Positions 7,482 through 17,700 of a stretch of 26,552 nt of DNA are shown here, one piece after another (within the stretch, counting starts at the first letter, position 1; each line of letters opens with the position of its first letter). The position numbers and the translations under genes are program-made. Source of the stretch: Fibrobacterota bacterium (GTDB lineage: Bacteria; Fibrobacterota; Chitinivibrionia; Chitinivibrionales; Chitinispirillaceae). Under the pieces are notes generated by a model that did no database searches, was not told the DNA's origin, and worked only from the letters and a program-made list of their open reading frames with translations. The stretch spans positions 1 through 26,552 of the forward strand of contig JAEYNR010000043.1 in NCBI GenBank assembly GCA_023412475.1, given 5' to 3'.

Positions 7482-10400
7482 GAACCTTTTTGTTTCTCTG
7501 ATGATTTTAATAAGCTTTCTCAAAGCTTATGGTGCGAAGCTGGTCTTCAATGATTTCTCGGAATTGTCAGACAGCTCCAATATCGCGATCACAGCCGATG
7601 GTTCTTTTTCTCTCAGCGATCAGTATTATAAGCTGGTTAAGGTTTACGGGGACACCATTAAAAACTCCTCCTACATCTCCAGTTGCCCTGATGTGGTTTC
7701 ATCAGGTTCTGATAATTTCCAGTTTTACTACTTCGCTAATTCCGGTAAAGCATTATTTAAAAGTTCGGTCCGAATAACTTCTACCGGTGTTGATTATGAC
7801 AATAACCCACAAAAAATATTTAACACTGAGCAGTCAAAAGCATCATTTCTGCATGCGAATAAAGGAAACAGCGGAGTAACCATCTCTTATGTTCAAAACA
7901 GCATACATGCGGCAACCCTGACAGTTGAAAACGGGTTTACTCGTGCTGATATTGACAGTTCCACTATTTATGATTATATAGCTTCTTCCCAATGTAATAT
8001 GGTTGAGGATACATTTTTAATTGCTAATAGTATAGACGCCTCTGAGTTGATACTGAGAAAAATATATTCACATAATCAGGAAATTTCGGTAGTTCAGGAA
8101 GTGGTGGTAGAGAAGGATACCGTTGCTAACAGAAGACATCTGACTAACTGTGCTGTTGGCTATGATAACAATGATATGATACTGGTAGTCTGGAGCCGTG
8201 GTCCTCCCAATGCTCCAAGGAAGATGGATTACAAATTTTTCAACAAGGCAATGGTAAGCGGTATAACCGGAACACTTGACAGCCCTATCTGCAATAATTC
8301 CTTCTACCATTACGATGATGTGGTTATACACTCTTATGCACCGGGTAAATTCGTGGTGACGTTCTGGGATTCCTCCGGAGTGGGTATGTACAAACTTGTA
8401 AACACCGGTGGTGAGGTTCAGAAAAGTTACAGCCCGATTTACAATAAAAGCGGCTTAAGACATTGTGCGGCCACACTTAAAAACAACACCATGGCTATAG
8501 TGGTGAATGGTGATCTCGATGGTGACAACAGATCTGGTATCGAAGGAGAAATATTTGACTTTAGCGATGGAACGTTAAGTAATGGTGTCAAGTTACGTTT
8601 TTCAGAAACTGCTTCAGGAGATGCTCAAATACTAGACCAGAAAAGCACTGCAATTAACTGTGCCATAGATGACCGGGGAAGCATAGCTGTGACCTGGAGA
8701 GATTCATCAATGGTTCAGGGAGCTGTTTTTGTTAATCGTGGGATAAAATATCAACAGGGTTACTGGATCTCCCGCATTCAGTCATTATCTGATTCGGCCA
8801 ATGATTCGATTCGCATCTATCCAGTGCAGGTTTATACAAGGTACTGGAACCAGAACAACTGGTACCTGCAGGATTCTATCCGGTTTGGTAATACTGTTGA
8901 ACAGTGCATCAGTGCTCCATGGAGATCATTATCAAGTGACACTCTGCTTACCACAAATCGATTCTTTCAGATACGGATAGCCTTGAACCGTAAAACCGGT
9001 AGTGATTCAACTATGACTCCGCTGATCGATTCGGCGGTGGTCGGGTGGAACGTGAAACCCAGATTCAAGTGCATTGATTCTGTTGTAACCCGTACTGGAA
9101 CTCTGAATACAGTCTCTTTTGGAGATACTTTGCAAATGTTGTCAAGAAGAGATACTGCGGATGTGTTTTTAAGCGTTTATGATCCGGATCAGGCCGATAC
9201 TATACGGATTCAGGGCGGCGGACATGCGGAATCATCATTGAAGACGGTTCAGAGCGGACCTGTATTTAAGACTTCCTTAAAAATACTGCCTATCTTTAAG
9301 GCTGACACTGTGGTGACAAGCAACTATTCTGCTTATGATGTAAAGAACTGGCATGCAACAACTGTTAATCTGAAGGTAAAGACCAGAAATTCCGCTCCAG
9401 TGTTGAATGCCGCGATCGTTGCCAAAGACAGTGCAGGGAATCCTGACACACTGCCTTTGCCATTATTGGAGACACTTGTTCTTCAGCAAAATGATTCAAT
9501 CGATTTTCTCTATTCGGCTTCAGATACTAACGACCCACTCTCATGCAAAGCGATTATCAGCCGTATTGACAACAATAACAACATCAAGCTTGATTCGATC
9601 ACTGGAGGCAGCAGGAAAGCTTACAGATTAAGGGCTGCAGAAATTACACCAGTAGATACTGTGATTATCAGGATTACTGGGATAGATATGGATACTTCGG
9701 TTCAGTTGAATACCAGAATAATTATCAATCATCCACCGTCAATCCGTTATTTCAGAATTGAAGCTGATACTTTTTATCATGGGGATACTGTGCGGGTTAT
9801 CCTGCAGAAAGAAAACAAAATCAATATTGTTGTTAATGATACCGACTGTTTTTTTTGGGATTCTCTTACTTTTCGTTTGACGACAGAAAATCAACACAAA
9901 ATACTGCATTCCAGATCTGTCGAGACTCAATATTCCTATGTAGCCCAGCGTTCAGACAGCAGTATGGAGATAGTTGTAACGGATAAGTTTGGCAAGGCCG
10001 ACAGCATACTCTTTTACGTTAAGTTCCCCTGGCTGGAGGATGACACTACAGTAAACCATGATTACAGGAATGCCCTTAACAGGCTTTTTCCGGGTCCTTC
10101 ACTGGTTATCGGTGATGGAGTTGGTGATACTGTGAAACTGCCTCTATTAAACAGCGGCAATGATTCGATGTATTTCACTGGTCTGGAATTCAGAAATGAC
10201 AGCAGGAGATGGCTTTCCGTATCCATTGCCCAGGACAACGGATATAATGTTTTTACCTCTGATAATAGTCACAGTTTCAGGCCTGTTAGTTTAATGCCGG
10301 ATTCCACATTATGGTTGGAATTTTTATTCTCTCATTCACAGATGCAGGGAGATGGTTTGATAAGGGATACTGTGGTACTTTACACTAGCGATTTCTCACA

Positions 10401-11997
10401 TCCCGAAATTACGATTTCGGTGCAGATGGAATACAATGATTTACCCAGAATAATAAATGTTAATCCCTGGTTTCCTTCTGATATTCCGTACAAAGGTCTT
10501 GCCAAGCAGCGGGTCTACAAACCTTACTTGTTTCCACCACATGCTTCAATTTCAGTATCATTTTCTGAGCCGATGGATTCGGTATCCGCTCACAAAGGGA
10601 TAAAAGTCTATAGTATTATTGATTCCATGCTTACTGGGAAAGCACAACTGATTGATATGCGATATGTCTGGAGCCAGAACTATACAAAGGTGGACCTCAG
10701 ACCATCTTATAAAGTCAGAAGTACAAAATTTAACCTTCTTCCTCCAGATGGTCTTTTCATTCCAACAGATTCGATAGCACTAGTAATATCAACCGAGCTG
10801 ACCGACCGTGCATCCACGCCCTCAGGGCCGAACAACCTTGATTACAACAAGGATTTCAGGCGTGACATGACCGGTGATACTATGATGAGTATGCAGGTAG
10901 ACAGTATCACATTCAGTCTTCTTTCAGTCACTCCTTCACCAAATGACACCTCAATTTCAACCCGACCGGAAATAACACTTCTTTTTAATGCACCTGTTTA
11001 TGCGGCATCTGTGGATACTGCGCGTAAAAACAACAGTTCTCTGGTTGTGTGTTCAAAGTATAACGGTTATGCGCCTCTTGAATTTGATTCAGTTTCGGTT
11101 GATAGCTGCAAAGCGACCTTTCGAATCGGACGAAAACTTTTTTATGGAGATAGTCTGTGGTGCACTTTCAGAGACAGATCGGTGCGGGATATGATGGGAT
11201 TCCCTTCGGATAATAATGATGATGGAATATCTTCCTCACTTTTTGACACTGCTTCAACAGAGGATAATCTGAGCTGGGGATATTTGGTAAAAAAAGTGTG
11301 GGTCGTTTCTGTTACTCCCGACAGCGGTGAAAAGGTGAAGGATGCTTCTCCTGCCATTAAGATTACTTTTTCGGATTCTCTTCCTGATGATGTATTCGAT
11401 ATGAACAGCGAAAATAACAGAAGCATGTATGTTAAATCCAGGTACAGTGATGAAGCAATTGCTTTTAAAAATATCGAGATAGCTCCTGATCACAGAAGTA
11501 TTACTTTTCAGCCAGAGGTAAAGTTTTTCAGCTATGATAGCATATATTGCTCCTTTGCCGGATTAAGCAAAGATTATCGTTATTATAGTACTTCAAATGT
11601 TCCTTCTGGCGGTGATGTATTTGCTACACAAAGATGGTATTTCTTTACTGGCAATATCGGATTTTATACCTTTCCCAACCCCTATAAACCTGGAAAAAAC
11701 CGCAATCACTGCAGTGAGAAGGGGCCGTGCGGAATCTGGTTTAAAAATCTGCATGAGCTAAAAAGAGGAAATACCGATGTTAAAATACGGATATTTTCGA
11801 TGAATGCACATCCGGTTTTTGATTCAGAGAAGGCAGGAGAGGTAATACATTTTGAAGTTACAAAGGGAAAGCCGCAGTGGCTCTGGGATACAAGAAACCA
11901 GGCTGGAGAGCTGGTCGGATCAGGGCTTTATTTTTATGTAATATATGATCTGCAGGGCAATGTGTTGATTAAAGGTAAAATGATAATTGTCCGTTAA
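7420..11997 (+). CDS. Very large exported Ig-like repeat protein with FlgD-like C-terminal domain
   Basis: The 1525-residue product has an N-terminal signal sequence (hydrophobic core about residues 22-36, cleavage plausible after 'KAYGA'). It then has a long beta-rich region (about 40-480) with spaced Trp and Gly-Asp turns suggesting a propeller-like fold. Ser/Asp/Thr-rich beta-sandwich segments follow. At least three bacterial Ig-like (Big_5 type) units start near residues 1011, 1168 and 1295, each with 'V.P......P.I...F....'. The last 110 residues (from about 1415) begin 'FPNPYKPG' and end 'AGELVGSGLYFYVIYDLQG'. That pattern belongs to FlgD-type Ig domains and C-terminal sorting domains of exported proteins in Fibrobacterota and Bacteroidota-like phyla. 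The start at 7420, inside fliJ, has an AGGGGA ribosome binding site six bases upstream. A surface or secreted structural role is inferred; the function is unknown. Confidence 0.85.
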   Translation: MIFHSRALYVKPNLKAINLSKNLFVSLMILISFLKAYGAKLVFNDFSELSDSSNIAITADGSFSLSDQYYKLVKVYGDTIKNSSYISSCPDVVSSGSDNFQFYYFANSGKALFKSSVRITSTGVDYDNNPQKIFNTEQSKASFLHANKGNSGVTISYVQNSIHAATLTVENGFTRADIDSSTIYDYIASSQCNMVEDTFLIANSIDASELILRKIYSHNQEISVVQEVVVEKDTVANRRHLTNCAVGYDNNDMILVVWSRGPPNAPRKMDYKFFNKAMVSGITGTLDSPICNNSFYHYDDVVIHSYAPGKFVVTFWDSSGVGMYKLVNTGGEVQKSYSPIYNKSGLRHCAATLKNNTMAIVVNGDLDGDNRSGIEGEIFDFSDGTLSNGVKLRFSETASGDAQILDQKSTAINCAIDDRGSIAVTWRDSSMVQGAVFVNRGIKYQQGYWISRIQSLSDSANDSIRIYPVQVYTRYWNQNNWYLQDSIRFGNTVEQCISAPWRSLSSDTLLTTNRFFQIRIALNRKTGSDSTMTPLIDSAVVGWNVKPRFKCIDSVVTRTGTLNTVSFGDTLQMLSRRDTADVFLSVYDPDQADTIRIQGGGHAESSLKTVQSGPVFKTSLKILPIFKADTVVTSNYSAYDVKNWHATTVNLKVKTRNSAPVLNAAIVAKDSAGNPDTLPLPLLETLVLQQNDSIDFLYSASDTNDPLSCKAIISRIDNNNNIKLDSITGGSRKAYRLRAAEITPVDTVIIRITGIDMDTSVQLNTRIIINHPPSIRYFRIEADTFYHGDTVRVILQKENKINIVVNDTDCFFWDSLTFRLTTENQHKILHSRSVETQYSYVAQRSDSSMEIVVTDKFGKADSILFYVKFPWLEDDTTVNHDYRNALNRLFPGPSLVIGDGVGDTVKLPLLNSGNDSMYFTGLEFRNDSRRWLSVSIAQDNGYNVFTSDNSHSFRPVSLMPDSTLWLEFLFSHSQMQGDGLIRDTVVLYTSDFSHPEITISVQMEYNDLPRIINVNPWFPSDIPYKGLAKQRVYKPYLFPPHASISVSFSEPMDSVSAHKGIKVYSIIDSMLTGKAQLIDMRYVWSQNYTKVDLRPSYKVRSTKFNLLPPDGLFIPTDSIALVISTELTDRASTPSGPNNLDYNKDFRRDMTGDTMMSMQVDSITFSLLSVTPSPNDTSISTRPEITLLFNAPVYAASVDTARKNNSSLVVCSKYNGYAPLEFDSVSVDSCKATFRIGRKLFYGDSLWCTFRDRSVRDMMGFPSDNNDDGISSSLFDTASTEDNLSWGYLVKKVWVVSVTPDSGEKVKDASPAIKITFSDSLPDDVFDMNSENNRSMYVKSRYSDEAIAFKNIEIAPDHRSITFQPEVKFFSYDSIYCSFAGLSKDYRYYSTSNVPSGGDVFATQRWYFFTGNIGFYTFPNPYKPGKNRNHCSEKGPCGIWFKNLHELKRGNTDVKIRIFSMNAHPVFDSEKAGEVIHFEVTKGKPQWLWDTRNQAGELVGSGLYFYVIYDLQGNVLIKGKMIIVR

Positions 11998-12914
11998 AAA
12001 GAGGCTTTGTCCCGTTCACTAAGGTAAAACTCACTGTTATCATCTTCATTGCTTTTGCAATCAACTTCTTTTTTAATAGCTACAAATTCATTGATGTTTT
12101 CCAGGAAAATGTCGGTGATGCATGGATCAAACTGTCTTTCCCGTTCTCTGCTGATAATCTTGCAGGTTACATCTAATGGATAAGAAGATTTATAAGGTCT
12201 GCTGGAGGTGAGGGCATCAAAGGTATCGGCCAGGGATACAATGCGTGCTACAAGAGGGATTTGATCTTTCTGTAGGCCGCGGGGGTAACCGTTGCCGTTC
12301 CAGTGCTCATGATGGGAGAGTGCAATGGTGTGAGCCATCTGTAAAATAGCAGATTTGGAATTGTCCAGGATTGCTGCACCGATTGTGGTATGTGTTTTAA
12401 TTACTGAAAATTCTTCTTCGTTTAATATACCCTTTTTAAGTATGATATGATCGGGGATCCCGATTTTTCCCACATCGTGCATGGGAGCGGCCAGAGAGAT
12501 ATTACAGCTCTCGGTTTCGGGGAGATTGAGCCTTCTGGCCAGTAGTGAGCAGTAACGGCTGATTCTTGCTATATGATTTCCTGTATCTTTATCTTTATAT
12601 TCGGAGGCCAGTACAAGACGAAAAATGGTGTCCCGATAGGCTTCCTGCAGTTCGTTATGTGCTTTTTTCAGACTGGAAAAGGTAATTCTGAGATCTGAAG
12701 CATATTTTACCAGTTGTTTGTTGGTGTCGGCCAGTTGTTTACGTTTTCTTTTTGAATGTTGGTAGATGTTGCTCAGTTCGCGGGCATACGTGTGAGATTG
12801 CGATGATGCAATCTGAAGTTCGTTTTGTAAACGAATGGTCTTCTGCTGTTCCTTGAGATACAGTTGATAAAAATCAGTAGTTACTTCAATTGATTCAGCA
12901 TCGCTAGGGGCCAT
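11994..12914 (-). CDS. HD-GYP domain protein, probable cyclic-di-GMP phosphodiesterase
   Basis: HD-GYP proteins hydrolyse cyclic di-GMP, usually favouring motility. The 306-residue product has an N-terminal coiled coil (about residues 15-95) and then a complete HD-GYP domain. This has 'HIARIS' (H114), the metal-binding HD pair at 146-147 in 'MHDVGKIGIPD', 'KTHTTIGAAIL' with H175, 'HHEHWNGNGYP' (HH 201-202, GYP 209-211), and 'ARIVSLADTFDALTSSRPYK' with D230. All catalytic residues are present, so it is probably active. It has no receiver domain of its own, but the gene just upstream encodes one and the two abut as TAAATG, implying coupled translation. The stop interlocks with that of the exported-protein gene (shared TTAA), with no room for a terminator between them. 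Confidence 0.92.
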   Translation of the reverse strand: MAPSDAESIEVTTDFYQLYLKEQQKTIRLQNELQIASSQSHTYARELSNIYQHSKRKRKQLADTNKQLVKYASDLRITFSSLKKAHNELQEAYRDTIFRLVLASEYKDKDTGNHIARISRYCSLLARRLNLPETESCNISLAAPMHDVGKIGIPDHIILKKGILNEEEFSVIKTHTTIGAAILDNSKSAILQMAHTIALSHHEHWNGNGYPRGLQKDQIPLVARIVSLADTFDALTSSRPYKSSYPLDVTCKIISRERERQFDPCITDIFLENINEFVAIKKEVDCKSNEDDNSEFYLSERDKASF

Positions 12915-13286
12915 TTAAACCATTCCTAGACATTGGTAAATTTTTTCCAGCAAATCCAGTGGGCTGAAAGGTTTATAAACAAAATCTACAGCTCCTGCGG
13001 CAAGCCCCTCCTCTTTACGGTCCTGTTCGGAACCGGTAAGGACAATTATTTGACAACTATTTAAGTCTTCAGAATTTTTAATCTGTGTGATTGCATCGAT
13101 ACCATCGATCTGCCCTGGCATGATTACATCCATAATAATAAGTTCCGGTTTATATTTTTTTGCAGATTCGATTGCTCTGGGTCCGTTGGAAGCCTCATAC
13201 ACTTTAAAAAGATCAGCATCCAGAGTCGTTTTAACTATTTCACGTATTTCCTTACTGTCATCTACTATCAAGATTGTTTTTTTCAT
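12915..13286 (-). CDS. Single-domain response regulator (CheY-like receiver)
   Basis: A 123-residue receiver domain with no output domain. The acidic pair is D9/D10 ('ILIVDDS'), the phosphoacceptor is D53 in 'LIIMDVIMPG', the switch Thr is T84 in 'IVLTGSEQ', and the conserved Lys is K105 in 'VYKPFSP'. This is a complete set, so it should be phosphorylated by a histidine kinase not encoded in the window. The ATG at 13286 is chosen because AAGGA lies about ten bases upstream and the sequence then opens with the usual 'KKTILIVDDS'. A GTG at 13310 would add eight residues. It directly precedes the HD-GYP gene, and the likely job is to control that protein, as in split PleD/RpfG-type systems. Confidence 0.92.
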   Translation of the reverse strand: MKKTILIVDDSKEIREIVKTTLDADLFKVYEASNGPRAIESAKKYKPELIIMDVIMPGQIDGIDAITQIKNSEDLNSCQIIVLTGSEQDRKEEGLAAGAVDFVYKPFSPLDLLEKIYQCLGMV

Positions 13287-13762
13287 AACAGCAAAATCCT
13301 TTTGAGCCACAAAATGCCGGACTCTATACCCACGTTTCTCTCAACTCAGGACAATTCAGATTATCATTTTTATACAAGTTTTTCAAGAATTTTAGGCATT
13401 TTTCAACACTGGAGACCAATTTTGTTTCCGAGCATATAGCGGGAAAATGAGATAGTACATTGATTCAAATGTATTTTATAAAAGTTTGGTCACCAAGCTT
13501 TTTGAGAGCTTAAAAATTGAGACTTAAGACATCGGATTGTGGATTTGACAGCAGTTATAAAACTTTAGAGTCTATTTGCGATGTTTTTCTGCGCTTTGGG
13601 AGGTTATGGGAATAGTTTTTGGTTGAAAGGAAGTTCGCAACAGCATTATTTATGTTTGTTGAGCATCGGAAAAGAGCCTGGAATAAATATGTCTTTCAAG
13701 AGTAGCTTCGCGCTCACTTAGAGAGTTGGATTTGGAACAGTTACAAAAAAAAGGAGTTTTGA
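13287..13762. other. Divergent intergenic region between receiver and HAD genes
   Basis: About 475 bases without a convincing gene, presumably holding promoters for the two divergent units. Visible elements include TTGGTCACCAA (a near-palindrome around 13489) and AAGCT-N7-AGCTT just after it. A weak sigma-28-like match on the plus strand has TAAA at 13558-13561, N15, then TGCGATGT, keeping only the CGAT core. A TTGACA at about 13545 has no good -10 box at standard distance. The HAD start has a strong AAGGAG site. None of the promoter candidates is convincing alone. Confidence 0.5.
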
Positions 13763-14734
13763 GTGTCCGATATTGCAGAATTTGCCCGGAATCTTCATGT
13801 AAAAGAGGCAAAAAAGTATAAACGGGATCTTGTCCCAATTTCATATCCTTCGAAATGTGAAAAAATCGGTGATATCAGAGCCGTTGTTTGTGATGTCTAT
13901 GGAACTTTGCTCAATTACTGGAAACCCGGGTTTCAGAATGCGCTTAGTCGTTCCCAGTCACTTTTGAGTGCATTTAAAACGGTTGCCGAACGTTTTGGCA
14001 TGACTGAAGCATTGGTTTCTATGAACGAAGCGGAGCTGCCGGAGAAGACTTTGAGTGATTTCTATCATGGTCTTTTAGCCTTGAAGCATGAAAAGATGGC
14101 GCAAAAAGGAGTATTATACCCTGAGGTTAAGATTGAGGAGATCTGGAACATAATTATTATGCTTTTGAAACGAAAGGGGTATAAGCCTGAAGAATTTATT
14201 GATGCTTCTGAAAAAGATATGCCCAGATACCTGGCGTTTTGCTATAATTTTTATTCTCTTGGAAGAGATCTTTATGATGGAGTAGTGGATGCTCTCTCAA
14301 GGCTTAAGGAAAACAACATAGTTCTTGGTGTTCTGTCTAATGCTCAGTTTTACACCCCGATAGATCTCACTTTACTTGTCCGTGAACAGAGTAATGGCAA
14401 ATATGATGATTTTAATGAGCTTTTTGATCCTGACCTTACGTTCTTCTCTTACGAATACGGTGTGGCGAAACCAAACCAGGTTCTATTCAGGAGGCTTTTT
14501 GATGCCCTTTACGAGTTTCAGATACTTCCATCGCAAACGGTTCTGATCGGCAATGATCTGTTATTGGACATCGAGCCTGCGGTTGAGGCTGGCATGAAAA
14601 CTGCATTTTTTACCGGTGATATTGATGGAGCATTTGTCCATGATTTATCAGGCAAGGTTATTCCCGATATCTCATTTCAAGACTGGAATCAATTACCCTA
14701 TATGATCTCTTTTTATGCTCAGGAGAAATCATGA
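13763..14734 (+). CDS. HAD superfamily hydrolase
   Basis: HAD enzymes use an Asp nucleophile to hydrolyse phosphoesters or carbon-halogen bonds. The 323-residue product shows all four motifs. Motif I is 'CDVYGTLLN' with the nucleophile D44, motif II 'GVLSNAQ', motif III 'GVAKPNQ' with the Lys, and motif IV 'VLIGNDLLLDIEPAVEAGM'. Motif I reads DxYGT rather than DxDGT: the second Asp is replaced by Tyr, as in L-2-haloacid dehalogenase-like branches and some of their phosphatase relatives, so the substrate cannot be predicted. A large cap is inserted between motifs I and II. The N-terminal 38 residues are an extension not needed for the fold. GTG start with AAGGAG six bases upstream. The stop overlaps the next gene as ATGA, implying coupling with the TPR protein. 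Confidence 0.85.
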   Translation: MSDIAEFARNLHVKEAKKYKRDLVPISYPSKCEKIGDIRAVVCDVYGTLLNYWKPGFQNALSRSQSLLSAFKTVAERFGMTEALVSMNEAELPEKTLSDFYHGLLALKHEKMAQKGVLYPEVKIEEIWNIIIMLLKRKGYKPEEFIDASEKDMPRYLAFCYNFYSLGRDLYDGVVDALSRLKENNIVLGVLSNAQFYTPIDLTLLVREQSNGKYDDFNELFDPDLTFFSYEYGVAKPNQVLFRRLFDALYEFQILPSQTVLIGNDLLLDIEPAVEAGMKTAFFTGDIDGAFVHDLSGKVIPDISFQDWNQLPYMISFYAQEKS

Positions 14735-17700
14735 ATTACAAAATATTCTGGTTAGTTTTTTTTGTCTCACTGTTTTTCGGTGCAGAAGCTACAGAGCTGG
14801 AGTTTGAACTTGATCTTTCTGATGAGGATGCGCTTACATCTGCAATCAATAAAGCAGCCAGCGCTGCTTATGAAATGAATCTGGAAGGACTGAAGGCTCT
14901 TGAAAAAAAGGAATACGACAAGGCATTAAAGTTTTTTGATCAGGCTTTGTCCATTTTTCCCGAATACAGCGATGCCATAAATAACCGGGGAGTGGTTTAT
15001 TTCAGAAAAGGTAACATCTCAGAAGCTCAGAGTATTTGGGAGAGTCTGGCGGCTAATGATTCAAAATATGCGCTCGCTTCTTATAATCTGGGGCTGGTTT
15101 ATCTTCATGAACGTCAGTTAGAACCTGCCCGCAGGCTCATGGAGAGGGCTTTAAGAGCCGATGACAAGCTGGTGGAGGCACATGCCAGACTGGGGATGAT
15201 TTATCTGGAGCTTGGGTCAAAACAAAAGGGAGTGGAAAGTTTAAAGAAAGCCTACAGGATCAATCCTGAAAATAATGATGCCTGGGTTTTTCTGGCACAT
15301 GGACTTATTAGTACCGGAGACACCTCTGCAGCTATTGATGTCCTTAAAAAAAAGCTGGATAAGCATGAAGCACTCAGTTTTTTGGGTAAGATAGAGGGGG
15401 TAAGGAAAAATTATCAGAAAGCTGCCGATTATTTATCCAGGGCTGTAAATAAGGGAGCAGATCCTTCTGTGATGGTGGATCTGGCTACAGTGCTGGTAGA
15501 TAATGGTAAAGACAGAGATGCACTTTCAATTCTCTCCAGATACTTTTCTTTAAAAATCCCTCATTCTGCCGATTCCTGGCTTCTTGCAGGAATCGCGGCT
15601 AAAAATAGCGGCGATTTGGCTGCGGCTCAGAAATACTTCGAAGATGGGGCAAAATACTATCCTGATGACCCGATAATCAGATACAATCTTGGGCAGATCT
15701 ATTTTCATTCAAAGCAGTTTGATATGGCTGAAAAGACTTGGGATGGGCTTGATGATTCGATTCAGGATCCCTCTCTTTTATATCTGCGGGCGATAAATGC
15801 CAGAAAACTAAAACAACTGGATCTGGCTGAAAAGCTCATTAAGCAGGCCATGGAGATGGACTCCCGTGCAGAGTTTCATGATCTTCTGGGAGTGATTTTT
15901 CATTACAAAAATGATGATAAGAGTGCTGAAGAACAGTTCAGAAAGGCTCTCAAGATCAATCCTGAACTTCGCAGTGCTCAGCTTAATATTGCACTGTGCA
16001 GCAAAAAGGGGGAGGATCTGGATGCAGTTGTTAAAGAGACCCAAAAAAAACTATCCTCCTGTCAGGAGAAAGATTCTTGCATGGAGCTTAGCTTTCAGCT
16101 TTCCCTTATCTATTATCATCAGAAAGCAATTGACAAAGCAATTCAGACTCTAAGTGCCATAAAAGAGGAAGACAGGGATGAGCGAATTTTCCGGCATCTT
16201 GCCCTGTTTTACAAAGAAGATCATCAGTTGGATAAGGCGATCCATGCTCTGGAGGCCGCATCAAAAAAACTCTATCTGGAGCCTAATACAGAGTATGAAC
16301 TGGCTGAGCTGTATTTGTTGGCCGGTTATTATACCAAAGCAGCAGAAGCATTGAATGGCCTGCTTCCTAAATGGAAACAGAATCCATGGCGGTTGCATTA
16401 TCAGATTGGGTATTCATATCTTGAGTTAAACGAACTCGAAAAGGCAAAAAATTGCTTTGAGCTTAGTATTAAGAGTAAATCAAACGTAGCAGCACAGGGC
16501 CTTTTAGCCTTTGTATTAAACCGTCAGGGTAATGTTTCGGAGGCCCGAAAACTATGGGAAAAGAATCTTAAAAACGATCCTTCCAATCCTACTATATGGA
16601 TAAACATGGGATTGTCACTTGAAAAGGATGGCAACTACAAAGAAGCGCTGGAGCACTACAAAAAGGCTGCAATGCTTAAAAGTGATGATAAGGAGTTGCA
16701 GATTAATATCGGTAATGCATATTCAGGGCTCGAACAGTACACTGATGCTCTCAATGCTTATAATCAGGCACTGTCTTCTGGAAAAAGGGAACTGGCGGCT
16801 TACAATATTTTTCTGATTGCCCGTAAGAAAAAGGACCGCCAAAGGGCAGAGCAGATGGCAAAGCTGCTTAAGCGGGAGTTCGCACAATCATCATTTACAA
16901 AAAGGGTAAACGGTGAGATGGATCTATGGAACGGTGATACTGCCAGGGCGATTTCAACATTTCAAAATCTGAAAGATCAGGATGCCGATGACTGGCTTCT
17001 TCTTGCCTCTGTCTATGCAGCTAAAGCAAATAGTGAGAAGACCAGTGCTTATCTGGCCAAGATACCTAAAGAAAAGAATTATGAAAAAACAATCAATTCG
17101 ATTCAGGCTGAGCTGGCATTCAGAAAGGGCAACTACCAGCAGGCACTTACCTTTTTAAAGTCCTCCTTTGATACCAGCTTTGCATCCAAATACAATATTG
17201 CACTGGTGGCCTATAATGCCGGTCAGTATGGGGAAGCTTTGAGCATTGCAGAAAAACTGCTTATCAGTGCAAAGGGTAAAGACAGGGCTGATTGTTGTCG
17301 TCTTGCCGGAAATGCTGCATTCGCCTTGAAAAGGTGGGATTCTGCACGTCAATGGTATATGCAATTATCAGCTATGGAGACCAGTAGTGCAATTGTACAA
17401 TACAATCTGGCTGTTGCCTTTTATAACCTCAATGATATAGAAAATGCCTGGAAACACTATAAAAGAGCCCAACAGATCGACCCTTCTGTTAAAAATAAAG
17501 ATATTGAATCAAAGCATAATTCAAAAACTTCAAAGAGCAGAGATTCCATAGCTGTTCTGGATTCTGTTGATATGTGGTATAACATGGCAGTGGATCTGCA
17601 TAATGAAGGCAAAGATTCTGCTGCAGAGAAGATCTATCTTAAAATCGTGGCAAAAGAGAAATATCACAGTCAGGCCTGGAATAATCTTGGAGCATTGTAT

